A stretch of DNA of 64,000 bases, from contig NZ_CP133188.1 in the NCBI RefSeq assembly GCF_030913635.1, positions 1,488,001 to 1,552,000 of the forward strand, in the 5' to 3' direction. The translations under genes and the position numbers were made by a program. Positions 26,337 through 35,306 of the stretch are shown piece by piece. The notes below the pieces were generated by a model. It was given only the letters and a program-made list of their open reading frames with translations, was not told where the DNA came from and did not search any database. This DNA is from Sedimentibacter sp. MB35-C1. GTDB lineage: Bacteria > Bacillota > Clostridia > Tissierellales > Sedimentibacteraceae. Position 1 is the first letter of the stretch; each line of letters opens with the position of its first letter.

Positions 26337-27311
26337 ATGAATTATGAAAAAATGAACGAGCTTGAAAAAACAATCAACAATGATTATAACAATATTACTG
26401 GTATAGTTACGTTAAAAAACGGTGAAGCGGTATATGAAAATTATTTTAACGGATATACAGCCGATAACGCCATTCATGTATATTCGGTGACAAAAAGCAT
26501 TTTTTCAGCGCTGATTGGCATTGCCATTCATAGGGGGTATATTAAAAGTGTCGACCAGAAGGTATTAGACTTTTTCCCGGATTATACGGTAGCCAAAGGC
26601 GAAGAAACGATACAGCGTATTACGATCAGAGATATGCTGACCATGACCGCACCCTATAAATATGATTCAGAACCGTACGAAAAGTTCTTTACAAGTCCGA
26701 ACCCAATTCGAGATGCACTCGATTTATTAGGCGGAAATGGAACTATAGGGGAATTCAATTATTCTGCTATCGGTGGAACCCATATTTTGTCGGGCCTTTT
26801 GGTAAAAGCTACGGGGCAACAAATACTTAATTTTGCTACAGAACATTTATTTTCACCACTGGGAATAAATGTTCCTCAAAATATTGTATTGCGGAATCAA
26901 GAAGAGCATATCGCCGTTATGAATGATAAAAGCACCTATGGCTGGGTTGTTGACCCGCAGGGAATCAACATGGCAAGCTGGGGCCTTTTTCTAACACCTG
27001 CGGACATGGCGAGAATAGGTCAGCTATATTTAGATGGTGGCATGTGGCAGGGAAAACAAGTTGTACCGCCCACGTGGATAGACGAAAGCACCAAAGAGCA
27101 TAGCCGCTGGGGAGAGTTGTCTTATGGCTATCTATGGTGGGTTATTGACGAGAAAGAGCATATTTACACCGCTTTGGGAGACGGTGGAAATGTAATTTAC
27201 ATCAATACAAAGAAAAAATTGGTGGTTTCTATTGCTTCTCTTTTCATACCAAATGCTAAGGACAGGATAGAGTTTATTAGAGAGCATATCGAACCAATAT
27301 TTGAGGATTGA
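26337..27311 (+). CDS. Serine hydrolase, class C beta-lactamase-like
   Basis: A 324-residue penicillin-binding/beta-lactamase-fold hydrolase. The active-site motifs are 'SVTK' (Ser-x-x-Lys, about residue 49), Tyr in 'FNYSAIGGTH' (about 142) and 'GDGGN' near the C-terminus in place of the KTG/HxG box. ATG 26337 is chosen because AAAGGAGG lies at 26317-26324; an upstream frame to 26211 lacks one. No signal peptide is visible, so it is probably cytoplasmic and more likely an esterase or peptidase than a resistance enzyme. It is followed by its own terminator. Confidence 0.85.
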   Translation: MNYEKMNELEKTINNDYNNITGIVTLKNGEAVYENYFNGYTADNAIHVYSVTKSIFSALIGIAIHRGYIKSVDQKVLDFFPDYTVAKGEETIQRITIRDMLTMTAPYKYDSEPYEKFFTSPNPIRDALDLLGGNGTIGEFNYSAIGGTHILSGLLVKATGQQILNFATEHLFSPLGINVPQNIVLRNQEEHIAVMNDKSTYGWVVDPQGINMASWGLFLTPADMARIGQLYLDGGMWQGKQVVPPTWIDESTKEHSRWGELSYGYLWWVIDEKEHIYTALGDGGNVIYINTKKKLVVSIASLFIPNAKDRIEFIREHIEPIFED

Positions 27312-27366
27312 GTGTGATGAATTTTCATTTATCATAGAATATGCTAGATTTTTCATAGGTAAAATC

Positions 27367-27408
27367 GCCCTGCTGATTGTAAATTAGCGGGGCGGCCCTC
27401 TTTTTGAC
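27367..27408 (+). terminator. Terminator after the serine hydrolase
   Basis: GCCCTGCT (27367-27374) pairs with AGCGGGGC (27386-27393, one T-G pair), followed by a T run at 27401-27405. Confidence 0.7.
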
Positions 27409-27484
27409 ATATAATTAGCTCTTACGCTCGCTTTGTACGAAATATAAGTGACATAAAATTTGTGCAAGCAGAATAATATTATTT

Positions 27485-27525
27485 TTCTTTTATCTATGAT
27501 TAAATTAAGTAAAGATTATTTTTAT
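27485..27525 (+). repeat. Second copy of the promoter/leader repeat
   Basis: Nearly the same 37 bases as at 25076-25112 (three differences), including TAAAGATTATTT. The first codons of the small frame at 27496 lie inside it. Confidence 0.6.
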
Positions 27526-27702
27526 TTGGCAAAAGAGAACAAACATGAGGAAACTGGCGTTCTCATACCTGCAATAATTTTCGCGATTTTCTATGGCTGG
27601 GTAGCTTTAGACGGAATAGGTTCTATACCCCCTATTGTTATAGTTTGGTTAGTTTTATTTTGTATTGCAGGTGCCTTGTTTTTGCGCTTAAGGAAGTTTT
27701 GA
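27496..27702 (+). CDS. Small membrane protein or fragment
   Basis: Sixty-eight codons with two hydrophobic segments (about 25-42 and 46-62, 'PAIIFAIFYGWVAL', 'PPIVIVWLVLFCIAGALF'). The ATG and first ~9 codons fall within the promoter/leader repeat, and no ribosome site is evident, so the start is doubtful. It could be a gene fragment joined to a promoter by recombination. I do not recognise a family. Confidence 0.35.
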   Translation: MIKLSKDYFYLAKENKHEETGVLIPAIIFAIFYGWVALDGIGSIPPIVIVWLVLFCIAGALFLRLRKF

Positions 27703-27932
27703 AGGAATTAAGTAAACAAATTACTACTATTCTTGTAAAACGAAATAAATCGAATAAAAAATTAAAAAGTAAATATAAAATTAATTTATTTCTTGAAGCA
27801 GGTTTTCTTCTATCCTTCAGCAAACTTAAGCATAATACTGTAAATATTCCCATTATTTGCACAAAGCTAATTGCTTTATTCATCGGTGCAATATATAATA
27901 TATACAATACTAATTCGGCAAAATATATTTTT

Positions 27933-28053
27933 ATGGGCTATATGACAACGAAAGAAACAACGGAAAAATGGGCAATCACTCTACGCTGGGCACAGGTGAT
28001 TTGCGCTTAGGGAAGATATTGGATGCTATTTGGCCAACGTTGTGTAGTGAGCT
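27933..28053 (+). pseudogene. Decayed small HTH DNA-binding gene
   Basis: 'MTTKETTEKWAITLRWAQVI' followed by Cys-Ala and a TAG resembles the MTTKEAAEKWGIS-type helix-turn-helix of small mobile-element proteins. After the stop the same frame gives G-R-Y-W-M-L-F-G-Q-R, which resembles the next conserved part. Substitutions and the stop mark it as a relic. It immediately precedes the large NTPase gene. Confidence 0.5.
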
Positions 28054-28092
28054 ATTGATATAGAATTGAACTAGAGAGGTAGATGTCGCATT

Positions 28093-31000
28093 ATGGCTAA
28101 GATTGAAACCATTAAACAAAAAATACGCACATTAGATGCAGGATCATTTCAAAATCTTTGCGATTCATATTTATATAAAATAGGCTATCCTAATATAGTA
28201 TCTCTTGGTGGAGAAGCAGGAACGAGAAAAACAACTTCGGGTACACCTGACACTTATTTTAATACATCAGATGGAAAGTATATTTTTGTAGAATATACAA
28301 CTCAAAAGACAAGTTTATTTACAAAAATTAAGGATGACCTTGCAAAGTGCCTGGATGTATCAAAAACAGGTGTTACTCATGATAAAATTGCTGAAATCAT
28401 TTATTGCCATACTTCATCTAACATTACACCTTTACAAGATGATAAAGTAAAAACTTTATGCGAAGATGTTGGAATTAAACTTACAATTATTGGAATTGAC
28501 AAACTCGCAGAAGATTTATATCTTTTATATCCCATTATTGTTCGAGATTTTTTGGGAATATCAATAAGCACTGATCAAATTCAATCATGTGACGATTTTG
28601 TGAGGTATTATAACTCAAACAGGATGGCAGCACCAATTGACACTAAATTTTTATTTAGAGATAAAGAAATTGATAATATTAATAAAGCATATCAAAAATC
28701 TGATATTGTAATACTAAGTGGTGCGGCTGGCACAGGAAAAACTCGGTTGGCTTTGCATTATGCGAAAAGTTACTCGAGTACTCATAATGAAAAATTTTAC
28801 TGTATACATAGTAATGCTTTACCTATCTATGAAGATTTAAAGCTTTTCATAGACAATCCTGGCAACTATTTTCTTTTTATTGATGATGCAAATCAATTGT
28901 CAGGACTACAACATATAATTCGTTATACAACCATGAAACCTGATGGATATAATGTGAAAATACTTATTACAGTTCGAGATTATGCACTTCAAAAAGTGAC
29001 AAACGATATTCGTGAAATCACTTCATATGAAAATATAAATATTTGCTCATTCACAGATGATGAAATTAAGAAGTTACTTGAAACAGTATTAGGAATTACT
29101 AATTCGGATTATCAAGGAAGAATCATAAAAATTTCTGAGGGAAATGCCCGAATTGCCATACTTGCAGGAAAAGTAGCTTGTAGTTCAAACCGTTTGGACT
29201 CTATTAATGATGTATCACAATTGTATGAAGATTATTATGGTTCTTCTTTAAAAAAACAACAATTACTTATTGATAATAATATGTGCGTAACTGCTGGTAT
29301 AGTTGCATTTTTGGAAGCAATTCATTTAGAACATATTGATTCATTCTTACCAATTTTACAAGAAAAGGGATTAGGCAGAGATAGGTTTATTGAAAATATC
29401 CGTAAGCTTCATGAACAAGAAATTGTTGATATTTGCAATGATAAAGCGGTTCGTTTTTCTGAGCAGTGTCTGTCCAATTATTTACTTAAATATGTTTTCT
29501 TCGATAAAAAGCTACTTAGCCTGTCAGCAATGATTAAATCATGTTTTCAAAATTATAGAGAGAGAACAATCTCGTCCATTAACACATTACTAAATATTTT
29601 TAGAAATGAAGATATATTTTGTTTTGTTGAGAAAGAAATTAAAATGCTGTGGGATGAGTTATCACAAGAAAAATCTCTATATTTCTTCGAATTTGTCAAA
29701 GTATTCTTTCGCGTTAATCCCACTGAAACACTTCTAATTTTGCAGAATAAAATTGAATATGAAGAAAATGTGATTATCGGCAGTTTTGATTTTGATACTG
29801 AAAAAGGAAAGAACTATCAGAATGTAACAAATGATATTATTATAATTCTTGGTGAATTTGCAGATACGCCTGATCTACCAACGGCATTAGATTTATTTTT
29901 TCAGTATTATTTAAAACGCCCGGATTTGTATATGCAATTTTATCACGCAGTTATTCGATACTATGGTATAAAAAAAGTTTCTATGAGCTATGGGTTTCAA
30001 ACACAAATAGTTTTTTTAGAGAAGATAAAAGAATATTCAGATGATTGGAAACAAGAATCTGTTGTCATTCTTTTCTTAGAAATAGCAAAAGAATTTTTGA
30101 AATTGCATTTTTCTTCTACTGAGAGCGGGAGAAGGAACACAATTATTATCTATCAAATCCCGTTAATTATTTCTGAAGGTGTTGAAAGATATCGAAAGCT
30201 CATTTGGCAGTACTTATCTGAACTTTGTAAAATTGATAAATACAAAGAAGAAATTAGGAAAATACTTGATTCTTATAGTGGTACAATTGAGGAAATAAGC
30301 CTTCCTGTTTTACAATTTGATTTGACATATATTAAAATTATTTTGGAAGCAGATTTTCCATCAAATGAGTTGCGAAATTGCCTATTGGCAAATAGATTAG
30401 TACAAATTTTTGAGCGTATGAACATTTCATGTGAATCATTGTTTGTTGAATATTTGGTAGGAGAGCATTTTCACTTATATCACCTTCTTGAAGGACCTGA
30501 TTATAATGGAAAAATTGATTATAGCAAATATGGAAATCTAAAAAGGAAATCAATTGAACAATACGTTTCTAATTGTGATTTAGTAATGTTTAAACGGTTA
30601 ATTGATGTTTGTTATGACATAAATTGTTTTAATGATTACAATGCTTGTGAAATTGGAAAAGGGTTAGGTATTGCCTTTAATGCTATTTCTCACAAAAAAG
30701 ATTGCTATGTTGATGCAATTAAGTATTACATAGAAAAAGATACCCCATACAATTTGCATCCATATTGCTTAGTAAGTGTTCTTTTTTCCTTGTTAACTGA
30801 TTCGGAAGTGTATAATCTAATTGTTGGTAGTGAATACAAGCAAAAAAATGCGTGGTTATACGCTTATTATCATGAATTACCATCAGAGTTAATTACAGAA
30901 AAACATTTATATGGACTTTATGAATTTTTGGAAGATACTTCTGATGGAATTATTACTTCAACATCATTACGTGATGTGGATTTTTTTGAGAAGTACAGTG

Positions 31001-31836
31001 TTGTAGACGAAGATGCTTTGATAAAGGGCTGCAAAATTATTTTAACTAAAATGGAATATTCACCATTTATAGTGCATATTTATTTTGATTTGCTATTTGA
31101 TTACATTCATAATACACCACGGGATGTTATCCGAAAATTTAATAGAAACTTGGAGCTGCTCGAAGAAATCTATTGCACAATGTTGTCATACGATAGCAAT
31201 CATGATTATAATGGCAAATTCTTAAAAGAGCTTTATTTGGTTAGACCATCTGTGTTGGATGAGTATATTGATTATTTAGTTAATAAAAACAGAGGTGCTT
31301 TTAGTGATCATCAAGAAATGCATAGATGTTTCTTTGAATTGGATGATTTCTTAGAAATTTATAATACGATTTTTATACAACTAATAAAAAATTGTCAGTA
31401 TCCCACAATTTCTGTGCCGTATTTTTTGGAGTCCATACTGTTACCAGTTCAAAATGAGCAAAACTTATTAGAAAGACAAGATGAGTGGATTCGAAAATGT
31501 ATTCAACTGTTCTCTAATGATGGAACAAAGATGCATTGTTTGTTTTCGGTTATATCCAAATTGAAAATAGAAAGAAAAAAAGAATATGTTCTGCTGTTCC
31601 TTGAGAATAATCAATTATTTGAAGACTTTAAGAGGATTCCTTTAACTCCTATGACATGGGGTTGGTCAGGAAGTGTGGTACCTATGTATTCTGGTTGGAT
31701 TAAATTTCTCGAATTGTTGCTTTCAAACTTCACAGGTTTAAAGTGGATAAAGCATAAAAATTATGTTGAAACAAAAATTAGTTTTTTAAAAAAGCAAATT
31801 GAATCTGAACAGGTTGAAGAAATTTTAAGAGGATGA
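28093..31836 (+). CDS. Nuclease-STAND NTPase, Avs-like candidate antiphage protein
   Basis: A 1247-residue soluble protein. Residues ~1-130 look like a PD-(D/E)xK nuclease of the Mrr/Cap4 kind: 'FQNLCDSYLYKIGY', then 'GTPDTYF' (Asp53) and 'GKYIFVEYTTQ' (Glu67; the third position is Thr, not Lys). The P-loop NTPase follows, with Walker A GAAGTGKT at 210-217, Walker B 'YFLFIDDANQ' (Asp264, Asp265) and 'ILITVRDYA'. The remaining ~850 residues are helical and repeat-like, as in STAND sensors. Avs proteins of this layout recognise phage proteins with the C-terminal part and then activate the nuclease. It is one AT-rich gene without partners in a mobile region. An ordinary regulatory or restriction ATPase is the alternative. 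Confidence 0.7.
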   Translation: MAKIETIKQKIRTLDAGSFQNLCDSYLYKIGYPNIVSLGGEAGTRKTTSGTPDTYFNTSDGKYIFVEYTTQKTSLFTKIKDDLAKCLDVSKTGVTHDKIAEIIYCHTSSNITPLQDDKVKTLCEDVGIKLTIIGIDKLAEDLYLLYPIIVRDFLGISISTDQIQSCDDFVRYYNSNRMAAPIDTKFLFRDKEIDNINKAYQKSDIVILSGAAGTGKTRLALHYAKSYSSTHNEKFYCIHSNALPIYEDLKLFIDNPGNYFLFIDDANQLSGLQHIIRYTTMKPDGYNVKILITVRDYALQKVTNDIREITSYENINICSFTDDEIKKLLETVLGITNSDYQGRIIKISEGNARIAILAGKVACSSNRLDSINDVSQLYEDYYGSSLKKQQLLIDNNMCVTAGIVAFLEAIHLEHIDSFLPILQEKGLGRDRFIENIRKLHEQEIVDICNDKAVRFSEQCLSNYLLKYVFFDKKLLSLSAMIKSCFQNYRERTISSINTLLNIFRNEDIFCFVEKEIKMLWDELSQEKSLYFFEFVKVFFRVNPTETLLILQNKIEYEENVIIGSFDFDTEKGKNYQNVTNDIIIILGEFADTPDLPTALDLFFQYYLKRPDLYMQFYHAVIRYYGIKKVSMSYGFQTQIVFLEKIKEYSDDWKQESVVILFLEIAKEFLKLHFSSTESGRRNTIIIYQIPLIISEGVERYRKLIWQYLSELCKIDKYKEEIRKILDSYSGTIEEISLPVLQFDLTYIKIILEADFPSNELRNCLLANRLVQIFERMNISCESLFVEYLVGEHFHLYHLLEGPDYNGKIDYSKYGNLKRKSIEQYVSNCDLVMFKRLIDVCYDINCFNDYNACEIGKGLGIAFNAISHKKDCYVDAIKYYIEKDTPYNLHPYCLVSVLFSLLTDSEVYNLIVGSEYKQKNAWLYAYYHELPSELITEKHLYGLYEFLEDTSDGIITSTSLRDVDFFEKYSVVDEDALIKGCKIILTKMEYSPFIVHIYFDLLFDYIHNTPRDVIRKFNRNLELLEEIYCTMLSYDSNHDYNGKFLKELYLVRPSVLDEYIDYLVNKNRGAFSDHQEMHRCFFELDDFLEIYNTIFIQLIKNCQYPTISVPYFLESILLPVQNEQNLLERQDEWIRKCIQLFSNDGTKMHCLFSVISKLKIERKKEYVLLFLENNQLFEDFKRIPLTPMTWGWSGSVVPMYSGWIKFLELLLSNFTGLKWIKHKNYVETKISFLKKQIESEQVEEILRG

Positions 31837-31915
31837 TCTTTCAATCATATTAGATATTTATATGGTGCATTTAGAAGTGTAAATTAATAAAAACTTGGCG
31901 TAATTCAAAAAATGT

Positions 31916-31944
31916 TTGCAAATGAATAAAGCTTATTGTATAAT
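31916..31944 (+). promoter_or_regulatory. Promoter of the MFS exporter attenuator
   Basis: TTGCAA (31916-31921) and TATAAT (31939-31944) with exactly 17 bp between. Transcription would start near 31951, about 345 bases before the MFS start codon. Confidence 0.75.
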
Positions 31945-31973
31945 ACGAGTATAATAACAACAGGAGGATAATC

Positions 31974-32105
31974 ATGAATACAGTCGATACTGCGAATAAA
32001 ATCTGTAAATTCAGCAGTTCTGTGTCCAAAAATGGTATTTTTGCGCATTGCGGGAGAAGTGCGTCCATTTTTAGGCTGAATACAGACGATTGTATAAATC
32101 TATGA
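31974..32105 (+). CDS. Putative 43-residue leader peptide
   Basis: A short frame with a strong site (CAGGAGGA at 31961-31968) six bases ahead of its ATG, directly behind a consensus promoter. The peptide includes 'VSKNGIFAHCGRSASIFR'. It is followed by two hairpins with T runs and then an MFS exporter gene, the order expected of a ribosome-stalling attenuator that switches on drug resistance or export. No homologue is recognised, so the function rests on arrangement. Confidence 0.55.
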   Translation: MNTVDTANKICKFSSSVSKNGIFAHCGRSASIFRLNTDDCINL

Positions 32106-32210
32106 TGTCTTTGCAGTGTAATAAATATAATTATATTATATGTATTAACCATGGACTCTGATTTATTTTGAGTCTTTTTATATTGCTATAAATTTGATGC
32201 CTTTCTCCAT

Positions 32211-32266
32211 AAGCCTCAGATGATTATTTCTTTGTTTATCCAAAGAAATGTCAATAGGGCTTTTTT
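32211..32266 (+). terminator. Attenuator terminator before the MFS gene
   Basis: The inner 9-bp stem ATTTCTTTG/CAAAGAAAT (32226-32234 with 32241-32249), a TGA/TCA step and the outer AAGCC/GGCTT (32211-32215 with 32258-32262) lead into a run of T ending at 32266. A weaker GACTC/GAGTC hairpin with five T lies at 32154-32179. AGGCT within the leader frame near 32073 could compete with the outer stem. Confidence 0.65.
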
Positions 32267-32297
32267 GTTTTTTAAAATAAATTTGGAGGAATTAACA

Positions 32298-33527
32298 TTG
32301 AACATAAAATTAAAACGAAATATATCAATAGGTTATGCATATAATTTTTTCTTGCAGTTGAATATTACTTCTGCTATTTGGGTTTTATATCTTTCATTTA
32401 AAGGAATGACACTAGCTGAAATTGGAATTCTTGAATCACTTTACCACATAACCGGGTTGCTCTTGGAGTTACCAAGCGGTGCTTTGGCAGATTTGAAAGG
32501 AAGAAAGTTCTGTGTTGTGGCAGGCAGAGTGGTTGAATTAGTATCATGTTATCTTATGATGACGTCAAACAGCTTTTTTGGTTTTGCAGTTTCTTTTATT
32601 TTAAGCAGCGCTGCGATGAATTTAAATTCAGGTGCAGCGGAAGCACTAATCTATGACAGCTTGAAAGAGCTGGGGGAAGAAGAAAAGTACAAAAAAATAT
32701 GGGGTCAGTTAGTATTTGCCATGTCTATTGCGCAGGGTGTTGCAGTTTTGCTTGGCGGAATTTTAGCTGATGTTAGGTTCTTGTATGCATATATGTTAGG
32801 AATGGTTGTACAGACGGTAGCATTATTATTATCCATAAGATTTACCGAGCCGCCAATTCATAACAAAGGCATTGAAAAAGATAATGAAAAAAACGAACAA
32901 GAAAAATTAATCATTAAGCAAGTAAAAACAAGTATTAGTGTTATAAGAAAAAGAAAAATTGTATTGTATATAATATTATTTTCGGCTTTGCTGGGAAGCC
33001 TTCAAACAACTGTGTTTTTTTATAGCCAGAAATATTTTTTCGATATTGGTTTTACAAAGACCATGATTGCTGTCATTTGCGCAACTGGAAGTCTAATTGA
33101 AGCAATAAGCTCAAAGTATGCTTATATTTTAGAAAGCAGGCTTAAATTAAAAGGGACTTTGATAACCGTATCTTCTGTGAATATATTTGCTTTAGCCGGT
33201 TTGACATTGTTCAAAGACTTATCTGTATTTTTTTATCTGCTGACCGCTGTTTCAGGAGGTCTTGCATTTACGATACTCAGCGACTATATAAATACCGAAA
33301 TTCCGTCTGAATACAGGGCAACAATATTGTCATTTGACAGTTTGTGTTTCAGCATATTTATGATATGCATATTTCCGCTGTTTGGATTAACAGCCGATTA
33401 CGCAGGTTTTTCCGCAACTTTTGGTGTGACAGCGATAATATACATTCCGATAATGGTTTTTTTGATAAATAAGTTATTAAAACAAAATAGAAAGGATACT
33501 GCTGTGAGTAACAGTGCTATTAGCTAA
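32298..33527 (+). CDS. MFS transporter (probable drug or metabolite exporter)
   Basis: A 409-residue membrane transporter with about 12 TM segments and a charged central loop (about 190-220). The MFS motif between TM2 and TM3 is 'GALADLKGRKFCVV' (about 66-79). TTG 32298 is the start because TTGGAGGA lies at 32284-32291; the longer frame from 32220 would begin inside the attenuator hairpin. The leader peptide and terminator upstream suggest induction by a ribosome-targeting compound, so drug export is the leading guess. No substrate can be assigned from the sequence. Confidence 0.85.
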   Translation: MNIKLKRNISIGYAYNFFLQLNITSAIWVLYLSFKGMTLAEIGILESLYHITGLLLELPSGALADLKGRKFCVVAGRVVELVSCYLMMTSNSFFGFAVSFILSSAAMNLNSGAAEALIYDSLKELGEEEKYKKIWGQLVFAMSIAQGVAVLLGGILADVRFLYAYMLGMVVQTVALLLSIRFTEPPIHNKGIEKDNEKNEQEKLIIKQVKTSISVIRKRKIVLYIILFSALLGSLQTTVFFYSQKYFFDIGFTKTMIAVICATGSLIEAISSKYAYILESRLKLKGTLITVSSVNIFALAGLTLFKDLSVFFYLLTAVSGGLAFTILSDYINTEIPSEYRATILSFDSLCFSIFMICIFPLFGLTADYAGFSATFGVTAIIYIPIMVFLINKLLKQNRKDTAVSNSAIS

Positions 33528-33577
33528 GGGCAAAGAAGGGTTATGTAAGTTGGTTATTCTGGGGGGATAATTTAATA

Positions 33578-33621
33578 TTGGAAAAATGTTTTCAAAAGAG
33601 TATACTATTATTATAGTATAC
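33578..33621 (+). promoter_or_regulatory. Promoter with palindromic operator before the M20 hydrolase
   Basis: TTGGAA (33578-33583), a 17-bp spacer and TATACT (33601-33606). A perfect inverted repeat GTATACTAT/ATAGTATAC (33600-33608 with 33613-33621) covers the -10 region and would let a bound repressor block initiation. Confidence 0.65.
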
Positions 33622-33649
33622 AATTTTAAAAAAGAATGGAGATAAAGGG

Positions 33650-35299
33650 ATGAAGCTATCTGAAAGAATAGAAAGAAATTTATTGAATTATCTGCAGACT
33701 AGGACGCATACCGGAACTGAGCTTGAAAGGAATAACGAGATGTTCTTTAAGAAGTGGTTTGATTCAGTGCCGTATCTGAAAAGGGACCCGGAATATTGCG
33801 GATTTTATGAAATGAAAAATGATATTTTAAACAGAAGCTGTCCGTGGGCGCTGCTTAAGGGAGAAGGAACTAAGACTATAGTGATGATTCACCACACCGA
33901 TACGGTTGATACGGATGATTATGGGAAATACAAGCAGTTTGCTTATACTCCGGATGAATTAGAAAAGCATTTTAAGTCTGAAAACGTTGAGATGGATGAA
34001 ACTTCTAAAGAAGATTTATATTCGGGAAAGTGGATGTTTGGCAGAGGCGCTTCAGATATGAAAGGCGGAGCAAGCATAGCTTTATCATTGTTTGAAGAAT
34101 ATTCGGGAGAAGAAAATTTTGCAGGTAATATACTTTTGATGGGTGTTCCGGATGAGGAGAACCTGTCTGCCGGTATGAGATCGGCAGTGATGTTGATGAA
34201 GGGGCTTAGAGAAAAATACGAATTGGAATATGCATTGATGTTAAATGTTGAGCCTCATGAAAGAAGCAACGAAGATGAAATAACAATTTATGACGGTTCT
34301 GTTGGAAAGATGATGCCCATATTTCTTGTGCGTGGTAAGCTTGCCCATGTCAGCCAGATTTACAATGGCTTTAATCCGGTTACTTTGCTGTCAAAAATAG
34401 TGGTAAAGACCGATTTGAATCCTGATTTTATGGAAAAAGCAGGGAATACGGTGACTCCTCCTCCAACATGGCTGTATTTTAAGGATAGAAAATATGTGTA
34501 CGATGTGTCACTGCCTTTAACAGCCGGAGGATATATGTCAGTTCTTACTCTCACAAAATCTCCCAAGGAAATTTTGGATCAGCTTAAAAAAGTAAGTATT
34601 GAGGCATTTAAAGAAGTTATATCCAGTATGAGGTTAAGCTATGATAAATATAAAAGTTTATCAGACGTGGATTCCAATGCAGCGGAGTGGAAGCCCAACG
34701 TAAAATTTTACGGTGAAGTTTATAGAGAAATAAAAGATAAAAAGGGCGATATGTTTACGACGGAATTGGCTGAATTTCAAAAAGAACTGGAGATCAAGAT
34801 TAATAAAAACGAAATTAACAGAATTGACGGTGCTTACCTTCTTATAGAAAAAACTCTTGAGTATTACGATGATTTATCTCCTATGGTTATAATAGCACTG
34901 GCACCTCCTTACTACCCGAGCATCAATAATTCTATGCTTAAAAATTCAGATGAAACTAATGAACTGCTTATTAAGCTGGACAAATTTGCAAGAAGTGAAA
35001 TAGGCAGTGGAATATATACTCAAAATTATTTTACGGGAATATCTGATTTAAGCTATGCAGCATTTACAGCTGACAGCGAAAACATAGATTATATCAGCAG
35101 CAATATGATATTTTGGGGAGATACGTACTATATACCTCTAGATACCATAAAGGAACAGTCAGTTCCGGTTCTTAACATAGGCCCATGGGGAAGAGATCTT
35201 CACAAATATACCGAAAGGGTTTATAAGAAGGATTTATTTGAAAATATACCAAAACTGATAGATTTCACAGTCAGAAATGTATTAAGCAGAAACTTTTAG
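33650..35299 (+). CDS. M20-family hydrolase, RocB-like
   Basis: A 549-residue metallohydrolase similar in length and motifs to arginine-utilisation protein RocB. The zinc-binding pattern is present: His-x-Asp in 'VMIHHTDTVD', 'GRGASDMKGG', 'GVPDEENLSAG', 'LNVEPHERS', and a distal His in 'GPWGRDLHKYTERV'. M20 enzymes hydrolyse amide bonds of small peptides or acyl-amino acids; RocB's exact reaction is not settled. It is monocistronic or coupled to the next MFS gene, which may import its substrate. The start follows a GGAGATAAAGGG site. Confidence 0.85.
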   Translation: MKLSERIERNLLNYLQTRTHTGTELERNNEMFFKKWFDSVPYLKRDPEYCGFYEMKNDILNRSCPWALLKGEGTKTIVMIHHTDTVDTDDYGKYKQFAYTPDELEKHFKSENVEMDETSKEDLYSGKWMFGRGASDMKGGASIALSLFEEYSGEENFAGNILLMGVPDEENLSAGMRSAVMLMKGLREKYELEYALMLNVEPHERSNEDEITIYDGSVGKMMPIFLVRGKLAHVSQIYNGFNPVTLLSKIVVKTDLNPDFMEKAGNTVTPPPTWLYFKDRKYVYDVSLPLTAGGYMSVLTLTKSPKEILDQLKKVSIEAFKEVISSMRLSYDKYKSLSDVDSNAAEWKPNVKFYGEVYREIKDKKGDMFTTELAEFQKELEIKINKNEINRIDGAYLLIEKTLEYYDDLSPMVIIALAPPYYPSINNSMLKNSDETNELLIKLDKFARSEIGSGIYTQNYFTGISDLSYAAFTADSENIDYISSNMIFWGDTYYIPLDTIKEQSVPVLNIGPWGRDLHKYTERVYKKDLFENIPKLIDFTVRNVLSRNF

Positions 35300-35306
35300 C
35301 TTTGTT

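Noticed and set aside
26337-27311. Beta-lactam resistance enzyme
   Set aside because: The motifs fit the broad serine hydrolase family, but no signal peptide is seen and the KTG box is not canonical.
27645-28010. 121-codon plus-strand frame
   Set aside because: It is a mosaic of intergenic sequence and the decayed HTH gene, with no ribosome site; only the HTH remnant is supported.
31871-32152. 93-codon minus-strand frame
   Set aside because: It runs opposite the promoter and leader peptide of the MFS attenuator, which have clear plus-strand signals.
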